Assembly: GCF_902804475.1 (NCBI RefSeq)
Contig: NZ_CADCSU010000189.1
Span: 1 to 60,619, forward strand
Direction of reading: 5' to 3'
DNA: 60,619 nt
Origin: Flavobacterium bizetiae
Lineage (GTDB): Bacteria; Bacteroidota; Bacteroidia; Flavobacteriales; Flavobacteriaceae
The stretch's first letter is position 1. Each line of letters begins with the position of its first letter. The position numbers and the translations under genes are program-made. Shown here piece after piece: positions 39,150-48,009 of the stretch. The notes below the pieces were generated by a model. It made no database searches, had not been told where the DNA came from, and was given only the letters and a program-made list of their open reading frames with translations.

Positions 39150-39749
39150 TTAATAGTAAACATCAAGTATAATCTTAGACTTTGAACTGTCGATTATTTT
39201 TTCGATTCTTTTAAAAAATTGTTCGTTTACCATTGGACATCCATGACTATTGCTGATGTAATAATCCTGCTCTTCATAAGGAACCGCAGAGTAATAATGC
39301 AAAACGATAGCTCTTTTTAAAGCATTATTATTAGTTTCGTCTAAACCGTTTAATTTGTAAGACTTTCCAAATCCGCCTTTGTAACAGCTTTCTATAACGT
39401 ATCTACCTAATGCAGTGCAGTTTGAATTTGGTGTATTGCTAAATCTTAAGCTTCCCTTTACTCCGGTTTCAGATCCCGAACCATGAGCTACCAATCCCTG
39501 ATCTAAAATTTTATTGTTTACAAGATCGTAAACAAAAAAACGATTTTTACCTGATGGTATTCTCATATCAACAAAAAAAGCGATTTTAGTATTATATTTA
39601 GGATCAATACTAATCATATTTTTTATCTCGCTAATTCTGGTATTCATTCTTTCTACTTCAAGAGTAGACATAACTTCTTTTTTATAGTAGTGTTTTGTAC
39701 CCGTAAAAAACCCCACAGTCATGAACAAAAACAAACTGAATATTTTCAT
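39150..39749 (-). CDS. Murein L,D-transpeptidase catalytic-domain-family protein (YkuD_2 type)
   Basis: 199 residues. A hydrophobic start (about 1-18) is a signal peptide or anchor. 'KIAFFVDMRIPSGKNRFFVYDLVNNKILDQGLVAHGSGS' is the YkuD-like start and 'YISNSHGCPMVNEQFF' carries the catalytic SxGC-type motif with the nucleophile Cys and the His nearby. This is the PF13645 group. Members are believed to cross-link or trim peptidoglycan in the periplasm, though most have not been tested. It begins 4 bases after the porQ stop, so the two are translated together. Confidence 0.85.
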   Translation of the reverse strand: MKIFSLFLFMTVGFFTGTKHYYKKEVMSTLEVERMNTRISEIKNMISIDPKYNTKIAFFVDMRIPSGKNRFFVYDLVNNKILDQGLVAHGSGSETGVKGSLRFSNTPNSNCTALGRYVIESCYKGGFGKSYKLNGLDETNNNALKRAIVLHYYSAVPYEEQDYYISNSHGCPMVNEQFFKRIEKIIDSSKSKIILDVYY

Positions 39750-39753
39750 ATAA

Positions 39754-40773
39754 CTATTGAAAATTTAAAATTAGACCAAAAAGACTTGTATTAGCTGCCA
39801 ATGTATATCTTGAATATGAATAATTAAATTTTAACTTATTCATTTTTAAACCAAACCCTAATGAAATTCCTGAAAAATTACGCTGTTCATCAATTCTTAA
39901 TTCTTCACCTCTTCTAAAATTATAACCTAAACGAAAATTAAATACTCTTTGAGGAAAAAGCTCTACCCCTACAATAACATGCCTCAGGGCATTATTAAAA
40001 AACGAAACTTTTTCATTACTTGTTGATCCGTCAATGTTGGTTTCGCCACGAACGGGATTCGAAAAAGAAACATTCCATTGTTGCAAATTGTCTAAAGTAA
40101 GATGCCAACGAATGGGTACGTGTTCTAATTCTTGCGAAACACCGGCAATGATTTCAAACGGTATATTTTCGCGTATTCCCGAATAAGTGGTAAACTGTGT
40201 TCCTATATTTCGAAATACTAGGGCCAAATTTACATTATTTTTTTGAATTTCATACATAATTCCCACATCAATTGCTCCACCAATAGAATTATAAGTTTCT
40301 AGAGTTGAAGTTATTAGCTTAGCATTTGCTCCAACATGTATATCTGTGAAAGGAATATTATAAGCATATCCTAGGGATAATGCGCCTTCGCTCCCTGTAA
40401 AATCTGATGTAGCCTGACCATTTTCGTCATAACCATCAAACGAGCCGTAGTTTACATAACTTATTCCAGCATAGAAAGTCTGCACGTGTCTATCGTAAGT
40501 ATAGGCATATGAAGCTGTTCCGTAAGAAGCTTCTCCGTAATAATTACCATAATTCATTGCAAGGTGATTGTCCATATCTTCGTTTAAAGCTGCTGGATTA
40601 GACATCGCCTGATTGACATCTTCATCATAAATCGTTATATTTTTTCCTCCTAACGCTGCCTGCCTTGGTGACGTCGTTAAATTAAGAAACTGATAAGTGT
40701 AACGCCCTCCTATTTGCCCGAAAGAAACGGAACAAATTAACATAAATAAAAGTAAAACGAATCGTTTCAACAT
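39754..40773 (-). CDS. porQ: Type IX secretion system protein PorQ
   Basis: 339 residues. Signal peptide about 1-19 (SFG/Q). The mature start 'IGGRYTYQFLNLTTSPRQAALGGKNITIYDEDVNQAMSNPAALN' is the PorV/PorQ family signature, and the rest is a PorV-like outer-membrane barrel ('LSLGYAYNIPFTDIHVGANAKLI', 'GISLGFGLKMNKLKFNYSYSRYT'), ending in Phe-Gln. PorQ is an outer-membrane subunit of the T9SS attachment complex, working with PorZ. The secreted LRR protein in this window is a likely substrate of the system. It is transcribed with the L,D-transpeptidase gene. Confidence 0.9.
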   Translation of the reverse strand: MLKRFVLLLFMLICSVSFGQIGGRYTYQFLNLTTSPRQAALGGKNITIYDEDVNQAMSNPAALNEDMDNHLAMNYGNYYGEASYGTASYAYTYDRHVQTFYAGISYVNYGSFDGYDENGQATSDFTGSEGALSLGYAYNIPFTDIHVGANAKLITSTLETYNSIGGAIDVGIMYEIQKNNVNLALVFRNIGTQFTTYSGIRENIPFEIIAGVSQELEHVPIRWHLTLDNLQQWNVSFSNPVRGETNIDGSTSNEKVSFFNNALRHVIVGVELFPQRVFNFRLGYNFRRGEELRIDEQRNFSGISLGFGLKMNKLKFNYSYSRYTLAANTSLFGLILNFQ

Positions 40774-40888
40774 GCTTTTGGGGCGAATCCTATATGGGAA
40801 TAACGCAACTGCGAAGATAAAATTATATAACTGATAAAAAATAAATAAATTTAAATTACCAATAAAAAAATTCTAAGCTCGGACTTTA

Positions 40889-41037
40889 GAGGAAATTCCA
40901 ATCTTTTAAATTCCAAATTCCAATACTTTACGAGGAAATTCCAATATTTAAATTCCAAATTCCAATTAAAAAAAGAATTCCAAACCCAAAACTGAGTTGT
41001 CAAATTGGAATTTGGAATTTAAAAAATATTGGAATTT
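40889..41037. repeat. AATTCCAA-type repeat: two direct copies plus an inverted copy
   Basis: The unit GAGGAAATTCCAAT...AAATTCCAAATTCCAAT occurs at 40889-40924 and 40932-40967, and its reverse complement at about 41004-41037. The second and third can pair over about 32 bases with a 3-base bulge. It lies just after the lon stop, so it probably works as the lon terminator. The remaining gap 40774-41051 has no gene. Confidence 0.8.
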
Positions 41038-41051
41038 AACTTTTAAAAATT

Positions 41052-43505
41052 TTATTTTAAAGTTTTTGCGTTCTTAACGTTTTGATCTGTCAAAGCTAAA
41101 GCCAGAACTTCGCTCATTTCTTTTACGTAATGAAAAGTCAGACCTTCTAAATATTCTGCTTTTATTTCGTCAATATCACTTTTGTTTTCGTGACATAAAA
41201 TGATTTCTTTAATATTAGCTCTTTTTGCTGCTAAGATTTTTTCTTTAATCCCACCTACTGGTAAAACTTTTCCGCGAAGCGTAATTTCACCTGTCATAGC
41301 TAAGCTTTTCTTAACTTTCTTTTGAGTCAGCAAAGAAACCAAAGAAGTTAACATTGCTATACCAGCACTTGGACCGTCTTTAGGCGTTGCTCCTTCCGGA
41401 ACGTGTAAGTGAATATTGTACTTTTGAAACAAAGAAACATCTAGACCTAATTTCTTCGCGTTTGCTTTAATGTATTCTAACGCAATTGTAGCAGACTCTT
41501 TCATTACGGTACCTAAATTTCCTGTAATGGTCAATGAACCTTTACCTTCGGAAATTAACGACTCAATAAATAAAATATCTCCACCAACACTTGCCCAGGC
41601 TAAACCTGTCACAACTCCTGCGATATCATTATTTTCGTATTTATCACGCTCTAATCTTGGCACACCCAAAACTTTAATGATATCCTCGTCAGTTACTTTT
41701 TTATTATACTCTTCTTCCATCGCTACAGATTTTGCTGCGTTACGAATGACCTGAGCAATTTTAGTTTCTAAGTTACGAACACCAGATTCACGTGTATATC
41801 CTTCTACGATTTTTTCTAATTGTTTTTTACCAATTGTTAAATCCTTAGCCGTTAAACCGTGTGCTTCTAATTGTTTAGGAAAAAGGTGTCTTTTTGCAAT
41901 TTCTACTTTTTCTTCAATTGTATAACCTGACATTTTGATTACTTCCATTCTGTCACGCAACGCTGGCTGAATACTTGCCATATTGTTTGAAGTCGCAATA
42001 AACATTACTTTCGATAAGTCGTAACCCATTTCAAGGAAATTATCATAGAAAGCATTGTTTTGCTCCGGATCTAACACTTCTAATAAAGCTGAAGATGGAT
42101 CTCCACTATTTCCGCTTGACAATTTATCGATTTCATCTAAAATAAAGACAGGATTTGATGTTCCTGCTTTCTTTAAACTCTGAATAATTCTTCCTGGCAT
42201 TGCACCAATATAAGTCTTTCTGTGTCCGCGAATCTCCGCTTCATCACGTAAACCACCTAATGAAATACGCACATATTCACGTCCTAAAGCTTCTGCAACT
42301 GAACGTCCAATAGATGTTTTACCAACTCCCGGAGGTCCTGTTAAACATATAATTGGAGACTTCATATCGTTACGAAGTTTTAATACCGCCAAATGCTCGA
42401 TCATTCTTTTCTTAACTTCTTCAAGTCCAAAATGATCTTTATCTAATATTTTCTGAGCATGTTTTAAATCGAATTTATCTTTAGAATATTCACCCCAAGG
42501 CAATTCTAAAAATAATTCTAAATAGTTACGCTGAATTCCAAAATCTGGTGATTGTGGGTTCATTCTACGCATTTTAGACAACTCTTTTTCGAAATGTTTC
42601 TGCGTTTTTTCGTCCCATTTTTTGGTTTTCGCTTTCAATCCCATTTCGTCCATTTCCTCCTCTTGCGAAACGCCACCCAATTCTTCCTGAATGGTTTTCA
42701 TTTGCTGATGAAGAAAATATTCACGTTGTTGCTGATCTAAATCAAAACGAACTTTTGACTGAATGTCATTCTTTAGTTCTAATTTTTGCAACTCTACGTT
42801 CATATAACGTAAGGTTTCAAGCGCCCTTTCTTTTAATCCGTTTATCGATAATAAACCTTGTTTTTCTTTTACCGAAAGATTCATATTCGAAGAAACGAAA
42901 TTGATTAAAAACGATTGGCTTTCAATGTTTTTAATCGCAAAAGTAGCTTCTGAAGGAATGTTTGGACTTTCTTTTATAATCTGGATAGCCAATTCTTTAA
43001 CAGAATCTAAAATCGCCGTAAATTCAGTATCGTTTTCTTCTGGACGTTCTTCTGAAACTTCTTTTATTGTTGCAGTAATGTACGGATCTTCTGAAGTAAC
43101 TTCATCAATCTCAAAACGTTTCTTTCCTTGCAAAATAACCGTAACGTTTCCGTCAGGCATCTTTAAAACGCGTAAAATTCTTGCAACAGTTCCTATTTTA
43201 TGAATATCATCTTTAGATGGATCTTCATCTTCTTCATTAATTTGAGAAACTACTCCAATGATTTTTCCACCCGCATTAGCATCGTTTATTAATTTAATCG
43301 ATTTGTCCCTTCCTGCAGAAATTGGAATAACAACTCCCGGGAATAAAACAGTATTACGTAAAGGTAAAATTGGCAATGAAAGCGGAAGCTCTTCATTGTT
43401 CATTTCCTCTTCGTCTTCCGGAGTTAATAATGGAATCAATTCTGCTTCTGAATCAAATTCTTGAAGTGACAGATTGTCAATAGTGAGTATTTTATGATTT
43501 GACAT
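41052..43505 (-). CDS. lon: ATP-dependent protease Lon (endopeptidase La)
   Basis: 817 residues. N-terminal substrate domain ('LPLSLPILPLRNTVLFPGVVIPISAGRDKSI') to about 250, AAA+ module with Walker A 'CLTGPPGVGKTSIGRS' and Walker B 'NPVFILDEIDKL', sensor motifs 'FIATSNN', and the C-terminal Ser-Lys peptidase: Ser in 'GATPKDGPSAGIAMLTS' and Lys in 'LPVGGIKEKILAAKRA'. Length is normal for flavobacteria. It degrades misfolded and regulatory proteins in the cytoplasm. No clear heat-shock operator is seen upstream (43506-43600). Confidence 0.97.
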   Translation of the reverse strand: MSNHKILTIDNLSLQEFDSEAELIPLLTPEDEEEMNNEELPLSLPILPLRNTVLFPGVVIPISAGRDKSIKLINDANAGGKIIGVVSQINEEDEDPSKDDIHKIGTVARILRVLKMPDGNVTVILQGKKRFEIDEVTSEDPYITATIKEVSEERPEENDTEFTAILDSVKELAIQIIKESPNIPSEATFAIKNIESQSFLINFVSSNMNLSVKEKQGLLSINGLKERALETLRYMNVELQKLELKNDIQSKVRFDLDQQQREYFLHQQMKTIQEELGGVSQEEEMDEMGLKAKTKKWDEKTQKHFEKELSKMRRMNPQSPDFGIQRNYLELFLELPWGEYSKDKFDLKHAQKILDKDHFGLEEVKKRMIEHLAVLKLRNDMKSPIICLTGPPGVGKTSIGRSVAEALGREYVRISLGGLRDEAEIRGHRKTYIGAMPGRIIQSLKKAGTSNPVFILDEIDKLSSGNSGDPSSALLEVLDPEQNNAFYDNFLEMGYDLSKVMFIATSNNMASIQPALRDRMEVIKMSGYTIEEKVEIAKRHLFPKQLEAHGLTAKDLTIGKKQLEKIVEGYTRESGVRNLETKIAQVIRNAAKSVAMEEEYNKKVTDEDIIKVLGVPRLERDKYENNDIAGVVTGLAWASVGGDILFIESLISEGKGSLTITGNLGTVMKESATIALEYIKANAKKLGLDVSLFQKYNIHLHVPEGATPKDGPSAGIAMLTSLVSLLTQKKVKKSLAMTGEITLRGKVLPVGGIKEKILAAKRANIKEIILCHENKSDIDEIKAEYLEGLTFHYVKEMSEVLALALTDQNVKNAKTLK

Positions 43506-43708
43506 AATAATATATAAGTCGTTTTGTCATTAAAAGTTTAATTCTATCCGCAATTACACTCTTAGATTAATTAGTTTGTAATAAAAACATACTAAGCGCT
43601 TCATTTACAAGATAGATTGTTAAAATAGACAATCACTATGCCAAAATGGGCAATAGATTATCGATTTAGTGAGCCAATCTAGTAAAATCAAATTGCATTA
43701 CCAAAAAA

Positions 43709-43730
43709 AAATCCACCCAAAGGTGGATTT
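43709..43730 (-). terminator. Terminator of the DUF6252-like lipoprotein gene
   Basis: AAATCCACC / GGTGGATTT with loop CAAA, followed on the minus strand by a T tract; it lies 22 bases after the stop. Confidence 0.88.
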
Positions 43731-43752
43731 AATGTCTTTACTATTTTTATTA

Positions 43753-44754
43753 TTACAAATCTTCTGTATTTATACCGAAAGAGCCTGAAATTGTTTTTTT
43801 CTTTCCAGTAGTAAAATTACTAACAACAAAATTAAAAGTACCTTCTATTTTAGTTGCTGTTTTTGAAGTAATGGTTAGCGAACCTGATTCGGTAGTATAT
43901 ATAAGATCATCTAATATACAAGATGAATTAGCGACATTTACAGGACCGTCTCCTCCGCCATTTAATATAGCGCTCGAAGCCTGATAAGTCCCAACAGCAT
44001 ACGATTTGCTAACTCCTATAAGTATACTATTGTCTCTCTCTCCGTCCTTTACTCCTACTATACTGTAATAAGGATAAGTACCACTTGAGCTTACAGCAGC
44101 AACATCAATTTTGTCCTGAACGAAGTCAACTCCGTCAATTTTTGCTTTTAAAAAACCATCAGATTCTATTACAGGCGCATTTTCTGTATAAGGTATATTC
44201 GTAAAAGAACCATTCGTAATTACCTTTGTTTCGGTTTTATCATCACCTATATCTCTGAAACCTGTAAATTGAAATGTTCCTGAAATTGTTTTTTTAGTTT
44301 TATCTACTGCTGTAATGGTAACAATTGCTGTATCAGTGTAGTTTGTCACTCCAAAAAATTCTGCAACTTCGTTTGATGCACTTATAAACGGATTTTCAGA
44401 ATCTACTGAACCATAAGACAGTACGAATTTATCGCCTTGATCTTTACTATTTGCCCAATTGTACGTTCCTACTTTGTTACTTGGTAAAGTGATTTGAATT
44501 AAATCTTTATTAGATGTTCTAATTCCTGCAATAAGTACAAAATCATTTGTTACAATGGCACTAGAAGTATTAGCAACAAAAGATTGGCCTCCAACTGTTG
44601 CTTTAAAAGTGCCAGATTGCACAACGCCACCAGTTCCTTCATTACCATTATTAAATCCATTGTAATTAAGTCCGTCCTCAAAATCTTTGGTACATGAACT
44701 AAATGATATCGCTTCTGCCAAAAGCAAAAGAAATAAAATATTGATTTTTTTCAT
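43753..44754 (-). CDS. Lipoprotein with two DUF6252-like domains
   Basis: 333 residues. A lipoprotein signal ends at Cys21 ('AISFSSCTKDFEDG'), with an acidic stretch that suggests surface export. Two homologous halves follow: about 50-190 ('FKATVGGQSFVANTSSAIVTNDFVLIAGIRTSNKDLIQITLPSNKVGTYNW') and about 200-330 ('LKAKIDGVDFVQDKIDVAAVSSSG...DNSILIGVSKSYAVGTYQ'). Each ends in a 'ISGTFQF.GF' or 'IEGTFNFVVSN' beta hairpin. This is the DUF6252 fold, found singly in other proteins. Function unknown. It is divergent from the ECF sigma operon; a TATATTTG box lies in front. Confidence 0.75.
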   Translation of the reverse strand: MKKINILFLLLLAEAISFSSCTKDFEDGLNYNGFNNGNEGTGGVVQSGTFKATVGGQSFVANTSSAIVTNDFVLIAGIRTSNKDLIQITLPSNKVGTYNWANSKDQGDKFVLSYGSVDSENPFISASNEVAEFFGVTNYTDTAIVTITAVDKTKKTISGTFQFTGFRDIGDDKTETKVITNGSFTNIPYTENAPVIESDGFLKAKIDGVDFVQDKIDVAAVSSSGTYPYYSIVGVKDGERDNSILIGVSKSYAVGTYQASSAILNGGGDGPVNVANSSCILDDLIYTTESGSLTITSKTATKIEGTFNFVVSNFTTGKKKTISGSFGINTEDL

Positions 44755-44773
44755 ACTTGTTTATTTTTGAGTA

Positions 44774-44781
44774 CAAATATA
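44774..44781 (-). promoter_or_regulatory. -7 element TATATTTG of the DUF6252-like gene
   Basis: On the minus strand TAnnTTTG is matched 20 bases upstream of ATG 44754; no well-placed -33. Confidence 0.5.
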
Positions 44782-44893
44782 TATTTTATAAAATAAAAAT
44801 CTTACATAGAATATTATTTCAATTTATATTTTTTTTTATACACCCGATTATTGTGGCTATTATCAAAAAAAATAAAATTATTTTTAGCAAAAG

Positions 44894-44919
44894 TGTAACA
44901 AACCAAAAAAAGCACCGTC
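44894..44919 (+). promoter_or_regulatory. ECF-type promoter of the sigma factor operon (TGTAAC-N16-CGTC)
   Basis: TGTAAC at 44894-44899, exactly 16 bases, CGTC at 44916-44919. Many ECF sigma factors recognise AAC at -35 and CGTC/CGT at -10 with this spacing, and usually drive their own gene. The start codon (TTG 44945) is 25 bases on. Confidence 0.65.
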
Positions 44920-44944
44920 CTTATAAAAAACTAGCAATCATTAC

Positions 44945-45499
44945 TTGAGTATAACTAACCAAAATATCGAAGAATTAATCGCGCTTTGTAAAGAAAACAA
45001 TCAAAAGGCACAATTCGAAGTTTACAATCGTTACAGTAAAGTCATGTATAATGTGGCCTACCGTATCGTAAAAGATGAACATTTTGCACAAGACGTCATG
45101 CAAGAAGGTTTCCTTAAGGCTTTTACAAAAATAAACGACTATAAACAAGAAGTGGCTTTTGGAGCATGGTTAAAGAAAATAATTGTCAATTATAGTATTG
45201 ATTTTTATAAAAAGAATAATGCTTTTCAGGTCGAAGATTTGAGCAAGACATTGTATAAAACAGAAGATGGCGAAAGTTTTTTTTCTGAAAATATAGATTT
45301 GAATTCACTAAAAGTGAAACAGGTTTTAGATACAATTTTAAGCTTAAAAGATAATTACCGTATGGTTTTGACCCTTTTTTATATTGAAGGTTATGATCAG
45401 GAAGAGATTAGCGAAATTTTAAATATTAGTTATGCCAACTGCCGAACGACGTTAAGTAGAGCAAAAGAGAGTTTACGAAAAAAATTAGAGGAGATATGA
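44945..45499 (+). CDS. ECF-type RNA polymerase sigma factor
   Basis: 184 residues; start is TTG 44945 (SITNQNIEEL), since no ATG comes before the sigma-2 region. Region 2 'YNRYSKVMYNVAYRIVKDEHFAQDVMQEGFLKAFTKI' and region 4 'YRMVLTLFYIEGYDQEEISEILNISYANCRTTLSRAKESLRKKLEEI' are clear. It probably autoregulates through the TGTAAC-N16-CGTC element. It ends in a TGA that overlaps the ATG of a 25-residue frame (ATGA). The operon continues with an anti-sigma-like protein, a DUF4097-like and a head-GIN protein, so the regulon may concern the envelope. Confidence 0.92.
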   Translation: MSITNQNIEELIALCKENNQKAQFEVYNRYSKVMYNVAYRIVKDEHFAQDVMQEGFLKAFTKINDYKQEVAFGAWLKKIIVNYSIDFYKKNNAFQVEDLSKTLYKTEDGESFFSENIDLNSLKVKQVLDTILSLKDNYRMVLTLFYIEGYDQEEISEILNISYANCRTTLSRAKESLRKKLEEI

Positions 45500-45573
45500 A
45501 ATCACTAACAACAAATTTGTGCGCACAGATCAGTAAAGCGATAACAGACTCACCACTAAAAAATAAATATTAG
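45496..45573 (+). CDS. 25-residue frame translationally coupled to the sigma factor
   Basis: ATG at 45496-45498 overlaps the sigma factor TGA as ATGA, and a real AGGAG-like sequence (TTAGAGGAGAT) precedes it. That is rare in this genome. The product begins MKSLTTNLCAQISKAITDSP and is soluble and basic. It ends 4 bases before the anti-sigma ATG at 45578. It may be a small coupled protein, or simply help translation pass from one gene to the other. I do not recognise it. Confidence 0.4.
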   Translation: MKSLTTNLCAQISKAITDSPLKNKY

Positions 45574-45577
45574 ATAT

Positions 45578-46114
45578 ATGAAAAAGGAAAATGACGATTT
45601 AGATCAATTATTTGAAAAATTTGAGAATCAGTGGGATGTAAAAAGGATGAATGCTGATCATCAGGTTGATTTCTTAAACAAACTCAATAAAAAACAACCT
45701 AAGAAAAAGAATTACGCTGTTTGGGCAATCGCTGCATCTATCGTGGTGTTGCTGGGTGTGTCTTTATTCTATAACAATAACGAAAAGCCTAAAGAATTTA
45801 AATTTGCTTCTAAAGAAACCAAACGAACCGATTCTATTTTCAGTATTTTAATTGATAATGAGCTAGTTAAATTAAAAGAAAAAAGTTCGCCTGAGAATGA
45901 GCAAATTATTAATGATGCTTTGAAACAAATGAAAGTTTTTGATGCTGATTACACCAAAATTCTAAAGGAAGTTCAAAAGAATGGCGAAAACAAACAAATT
46001 ATTTACGCTATGATCAGTAACCTGCAAACCCGAATCTCATTTTTGCAAACGGTTTTACAGAGAATTGAAGAAAACGAAAAATTTAAAAATACAACTGATG
46101 AAAAAACATTATAA
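45578..46114 (+). CDS. Membrane-anchored anti-sigma-like protein
   Basis: 178 residues. A cytoplasmic N-terminus ('DDLDQLFEKFENQWDVKRMNADHQVDFLNKLNKK', about 60 residues) is followed by one helix ('YAVWAIAASIVVLLGVSLFY', about 47-66), then a helical outer part ('NEQIINDALKQMKVFDADYTKILKEVQKN'). The layout is that of anti-sigma factors, and the position directly after the ECF gene supports this. No zinc (ZAS) motif is present. The end overlaps the next gene by 17 bases. Confidence 0.7.
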   Translation: MKKENDDLDQLFEKFENQWDVKRMNADHQVDFLNKLNKKQPKKKNYAVWAIAASIVVLLGVSLFYNNNEKPKEFKFASKETKRTDSIFSILIDNELVKLKEKSSPENEQIINDALKQMKVFDADYTKILKEVQKNGENKQIIYAMISNLQTRISFLQTVLQRIEENEKFKNTTDEKTL

Positions 46115-47156
46115 CATACTTATTTTATTCATTTTGATTCCTTTTTTAGGATTTTCAAATGATGATACTTTTATTTCTAAAGAAAAAAACATAAAAAAAA
46201 CCTTTATAGTAAATTCTAATGCAGGAATTGATATTGAAAACAAATATGGCAATATCACGGTAAGTACCTGGGACGAGAATAAAATTGATCTGGATATTAC
46301 CATTAAAGTTTCTGGCGGGAATGAAAACTGGGTGAACGAAAGATTAAATAGTATCGATGTCGATATTAATGCGCTTAAATCTATGGTTACGGCCATTACT
46401 AATATTGGAAATTCTTCACTAAAAAGCCGAGGAAGCAGCAATAGTTTTGAAATTAACTATGTGATAAAAATTCCAAAAAACGGAACCGTAAAACTGAATA
46501 ATAAATACGGAAATATTACTACTCTGACGTTAGAGTCTACTACTGATATTGCGTGTAAATATGGCAAGATTATATTGGGCAAACTTAATGGTGACAGTAA
46601 TAGAATAGAAATTGGATACAGTCAGAACTCAAGCATTGACTACATTAAAAATGGAAACATTGAAGCACGTTATTCCGGAATAAAAATAAATGAGTCAGGA
46701 AACTTAAATTTAGATGCAAATTATACAGATGTATCATTACTGGAAGGTCAGAACATTAAATGCAAGGGAAATTACGGCAGTTTTAAATTTCAAAAAATAA
46801 ATTCACTTATTGGCAGCAGTAATTATGTAACAATATCTGTCGCAGAAATATTAAATAGCCTAAGTGTTGATGCTACCTACTCTAAAATAAACGTAGATTC
46901 AATGAGTGAAAAGTCAAAGAACGTTAATATCAATACTGGATACACCAATATTTCTTTAGGTTATGACGCAAATTATTCTTTTGACTTTGATATTAATACA
47001 AGATACGGAAGTATCAAAAATGATAGCTCATTAGAAGTTTTAGTGAGCGAGATTAAAAGCAACACAAAAAGAATAAGTGGTTATAATAAGAAAAAAGGCC
47101 AAAATAAAGTCATTATTAACTCTAGTTACGGAAACGTGATTCTAACTAAAAGATAA
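46098..47156 (+). CDS. Secreted DUF4097-like beta-solenoid protein
   Basis: 352 residues from ATG 46098 (the frame is open from 46065, but residues before 'MKKHYNILILFILIPFLGFSN' are not signal-like). Signal peptide about 1-20. The rest is a repetitive beta structure with turns such as 'IENKYGNITVSTWDENKIDLDITIKVSG', 'LNNKYGNITTLTLES', 'CKYGKIILGKLNG', 'TRYGSIKNDSSLEVL' and 'SSYGNVILTKR'. 'YGNI/V' repeats like these typify DUF4097/adhesin-like solenoids, often downstream of ECF systems. Probably an outer envelope protein; role unknown. Confidence 0.72.
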   Translation: MKKHYNILILFILIPFLGFSNDDTFISKEKNIKKTFIVNSNAGIDIENKYGNITVSTWDENKIDLDITIKVSGGNENWVNERLNSIDVDINALKSMVTAITNIGNSSLKSRGSSNSFEINYVIKIPKNGTVKLNNKYGNITTLTLESTTDIACKYGKIILGKLNGDSNRIEIGYSQNSSIDYIKNGNIEARYSGIKINESGNLNLDANYTDVSLLEGQNIKCKGNYGSFKFQKINSLIGSSNYVTISVAEILNSLSVDATYSKINVDSMSEKSKNVNINTGYTNISLGYDANYSFDFDINTRYGSIKNDSSLEVLVSEIKSNTKRISGYNKKKGQNKVIINSSYGNVILTKR

Positions 47157-47201
47157 TAAAATCATAAATCAATCAAAAACAACAATTTAACAATCAAAAC
47201 A

Positions 47202-47933
47202 ATGAAAAACACTTTTAAAATATTCGTTTTTAGTGCATTATTAGTAAGCTCTATTACAAATGCGCAGTGGTCTAATAATAAAATTAAAGGAAACGGAAAT
47301 GTTATTTCTGAAACCAGAACTACAGCAGATTACGATGCGGTAAAAGTTGCCGGGTCATTTAACGTGGATTTAGTAGCCGGAAAAGAAGGCAAAATAATTA
47401 TTAAAGGAGAAGAAAATCTAGTGGCGGCTATAAAAGTTGAAGTTGAAAACAATGTACTAAAGATTTATGTTGAAAGAGGCAGCAATATTAGACCTAGTTT
47501 GGGTAAAAAAATTGAAGTTACAGTTCCTTTCGAAAAAATATCAGAAGTAAGTTTATCAGGTTCAGGAAATGTTCAGTCTAAAAACGCGATCAAAACGGAT
47601 AAGTTTGTAGCAAAACTCGCGGGTTCAGGAAACTTTGATTTAGACGTAAATTCAAATGATTTAGAATTGAATTTAAGCGGTTCAGGAAATATACGTCTAA
47701 AAGGAAGCTCAGATAGCTTAACTACCAAACTTGCAGGATCAGGAAATATCGAAGCTTCAAATTTAAAAGCAAAAAATGTTGATGCAAATGTTTCAGGATC
47801 TGGCAACAGCCGCGTTAACTGCGCAGAAAGCTTAACAGCAAGAATAGCAGGTTCTGGCGATATTAAATACACAGGAAATCCTGAAAAAAGAGATGTAAAA
47901 GTTTCGGGTTCAGGAAGTATATCAAAAGCGTAA
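47202..47933 (+). CDS. Head-GIN domain (DUF2807) secreted protein
   Basis: 243 residues. Signal peptide about 1-20 (TNA/Q). 'VISETRTTADYDAVKVAGSFNVDLVAGKEGKIIIKGEENLVAAIKVEVENNVLKIYV' is the head-GIN start; then 'SGSGNVQS', 'AGSGNFDLDV', 'SGSGNIRLKG', 'AGSGNIEASN', 'SGSGNSRVN' and 'AGSGDIKYTG' repeat about every 20 residues, making a beta-solenoid. Family function is unknown. It is the last gene of the ECF sigma operon, 45 bases after the DUF4097-like gene, and ends at the terminator around 48010. Confidence 0.9.
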   Translation: MKNTFKIFVFSALLVSSITNAQWSNNKIKGNGNVISETRTTADYDAVKVAGSFNVDLVAGKEGKIIIKGEENLVAAIKVEVENNVLKIYVERGSNIRPSLGKKIEVTVPFEKISEVSLSGSGNVQSKNAIKTDKFVAKLAGSGNFDLDVNSNDLELNLSGSGNIRLKGSSDSLTTKLAGSGNIEASNLKAKNVDANVSGSGNSRVNCAESLTARIAGSGDIKYTGNPEKRDVKVSGSGSISKA

Positions 47934-48009
47934 CTAAAACAACTTAGAGAAAATACGATCATCAATCAAATCAATTTGTTCTATTTTAGAACAAATTAAA
48001 AATCCCCCG

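Noticed and set aside
41470..43464. Several plus-strand frames of 60-100 residues within lon
   Set aside because: They are shadows on the opposite strand of a clear Lon gene.
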